Shown here in pieces: positions 6,057 to 6,818 of a stretch of 6,818 nt of DNA. This DNA is from an uncultured Lachnospiraceae bacterium (GTDB lineage Bacteria; Bacillota; Clostridia; Lachnospirales; Lachnospiraceae): NCBI GenBank assembly GCA_934351765.1, contig CAKRJM010000119.1, positions 1 through 6,818 on the forward strand, written 5' to 3'. The position numbers and the translations under genes were made by a program. The number at the start of each line of letters is the position of its first letter. Positions within the stretch are counted from its first letter, which is position 1. The notes beneath the pieces were generated by a model. The model had not been told where the DNA came from, did no database searches, and saw nothing but the letters and a program-made list of their open reading frames with translations.

Positions 6057-6602
6057 CTATACGTCTCCTTCCTTCAGGACCCCGATGTTCTGTCTGATGT
6101 ATTCTTCCAGAGAGATCACTGTCAGGGCAAGTGCGATCCAGATAAAGATCTGGGTCAGAATGCTTAAAAAGTCCAGATCCAGAATGATCAGAATGATCAT
6201 GATCATCTGTGATACGGTCTTGAACTTTCCCCAGTAGTTGGCTGCGATCACCACACCATTGTCGGAAGCCACCAGCCGGAAGCCGCTGATGATAAATTCC
6301 CGGGCAATGATGATGATGACGATCCACGCCGCCAGCTCGCCCTTTCCGACAAAGCAGATCAGCGCCGAGCAGACCAGCAGCTTGTCCGCCAGCGGATCCA
6401 TGAACTTTCCAAAGTTGGTGACCAGATGATACTTTCTGGCGATATGTCCGTCCAGATAATCCGTAAAGCTGGCTGCACAGAACAGCACCAGGGCAATGAT
6501 CCGCCCGGTATAGCCAAGCTTATCGTATAAAAGGAAGAACACAAAAAACGGAATCATGAGTACACGAAGCAGCGTCAGTTTATTAGGCAGATTCATTTTC
6601 AT
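6057..6602 (-). CDS. pgsA: CDP-diacylglycerol--glycerol-3-phosphate 3-phosphatidyltransferase
   Basis: A 181-aa integral membrane enzyme that makes phosphatidylglycerophosphate from CDP-diacylglycerol and glycerol 3-phosphate, the committed step to phosphatidylglycerol and cardiolipin. The CDP-alcohol phosphatidyltransferase signature is complete: Asp48, Asp51-Gly52, Ala55-Arg56, Gly65, Asp69 and Asp73, with the standard spacing D-x2-DG-x2-AR-x8-G-x3-D-x3-D. About five to six membrane helices are visible, including 11-26, 33-47, 75-86, 91-107, 129-141 and 145-164. The N-terminus NLPNKLTLLRVL is typical of PgsA. Two start codons are possible (6602 and 6596). AGGAGA lies eight bases before the first and 14 before the second, so 6602 is preferred; the gene then overlaps rimO by 20 bases. 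The symbol assumes glycerol 3-phosphate as acceptor, supported by the PgsA-like N-terminus and position after rimO. Confidence 0.95.
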   Translation of the reverse strand: MKMNLPNKLTLLRVLMIPFFVFFLLYDKLGYTGRIIALVLFCAASFTDYLDGHIARKYHLVTNFGKFMDPLADKLLVCSALICFVGKGELAAWIVIIIIAREFIISGFRLVASDNGVVIAANYWGKFKTVSQMIMIILIILDLDFLSILTQIFIWIALALTVISLEEYIRQNIGVLKEGDV

Positions 6603-6818
6603 CGCACAGCTCTCCTATCAGATCATATTCCAGAGCTCCTGTCACCCGGACACGGACAAACATGCCGCTCATGAGCTCCAGCCCTGTATTTACAAAGATA
6701 TATCCGTCCACACCGGGGGCATCCATATAAGTCCGTCCCACATAGGCATTTTCATCGGCAACCTGGCCCTCGATAAATACCTCCAGCTCTCTTCCGATCA
6801 TATCCTGTCCATGATCCA
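6583..6818 (-). CDS. rimO: Ribosomal protein S12 methylthiotransferase RimO, C-terminal part (5' end beyond window)
   Basis: The visible 78 codons are the C-terminal end of a radical-SAM methylthiotransferase. The frame is open to the right edge (Asp-His-Gly-Gln-Asp before MIGRELEV), so the start lies outside. The segment is the TRAM RNA/protein-binding domain: GRELEVFIEGQ, then YVGRTYMDAPGVDGYIF, then GMFVRVRVTGALEYDLIGEL. The DAP-x-VDG element following GRT separates RimO from the tRNA-modifying paralogue MiaB. RimO adds a methylthio group to the conserved aspartate of ribosomal protein S12. The radical-SAM and cluster-binding parts cannot be checked here. The stop lies inside the start of pgsA, and the rimO-pgsA-cinA order is common in Firmicutes. 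Confidence 0.92.
   Translation of the reverse strand, partial: DHGQDMIGRELEVFIEGQVADENAYVGRTYMDAPGVDGYIFVNTGLELMSGMFVRVRVTGALEYDLIGELCDENESA

Overview
The window looks like a chromosomal piece of a spore-forming Clostridia genome, most likely a Lachnospiraceae-type gut anaerobe. This rests on base composition near 50% GC, strong AGGAGG-type ribosome binding sites, a GerW/YtfJ sporulation protein next to a DUF2953 protein, and protein sequences that resemble that family from memory. No database search was possible. Every supported gene lies on the minus strand, so the map reads from right to left.

Right half (6818 to about 2812): one tightly packed array. It holds the C-terminal TRAM end of rimO, then pgsA, cinA, a 122-aa uncharacterised protein, a DUF2953 membrane-anchored protein and the GerW-family protein YtfJ. 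Adjacent genes overlap, abut, or are at most 23 bases apart, so one transcript with translational coupling is likely. The array joins housekeeping functions (ribosomal protein S12 modification, phosphatidylglycerophosphate synthesis, NMN salvage/CinA) to a sporulation-associated module. In many Firmicutes recA follows cinA; here it does not.

Middle (2811 to 2366): a gene-poor stretch. It contains a previously uncounted 49-aa, Cys-rich, two-helix membrane protein with its own Shine-Dalgarno (2564..2713). After that comes a large GC-rich inverted repeat (2460..2537), then a perfect-consensus TTGACA-N17-TATAAT promoter driving icd.

Left part (2365 to 1): icd encodes a eukaryotic-type NADP-dependent isocitrate dehydrogenase, which supplies 2-oxoglutarate and NADPH for glutamate synthesis. 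It is followed by a subtilisin-family (S8) peptidase resembling AprX, with no signal peptide or propeptide, whose ribosome binding site is partly buried in a 10-bp inverted repeat. At the extreme left edge is what appears to be the start codon of another minus-strand gene, preceded by two small overlapping stem-loops.

I see no CRISPR array, tRNA, rRNA, transposase, prophage gene or defence system. The most interesting items are the small membrane protein, the two inverted repeats, and the uncharacterised 122-aa/DUF2953/YtfJ group. None of these amounts to a demonstrable new system from sequence alone.
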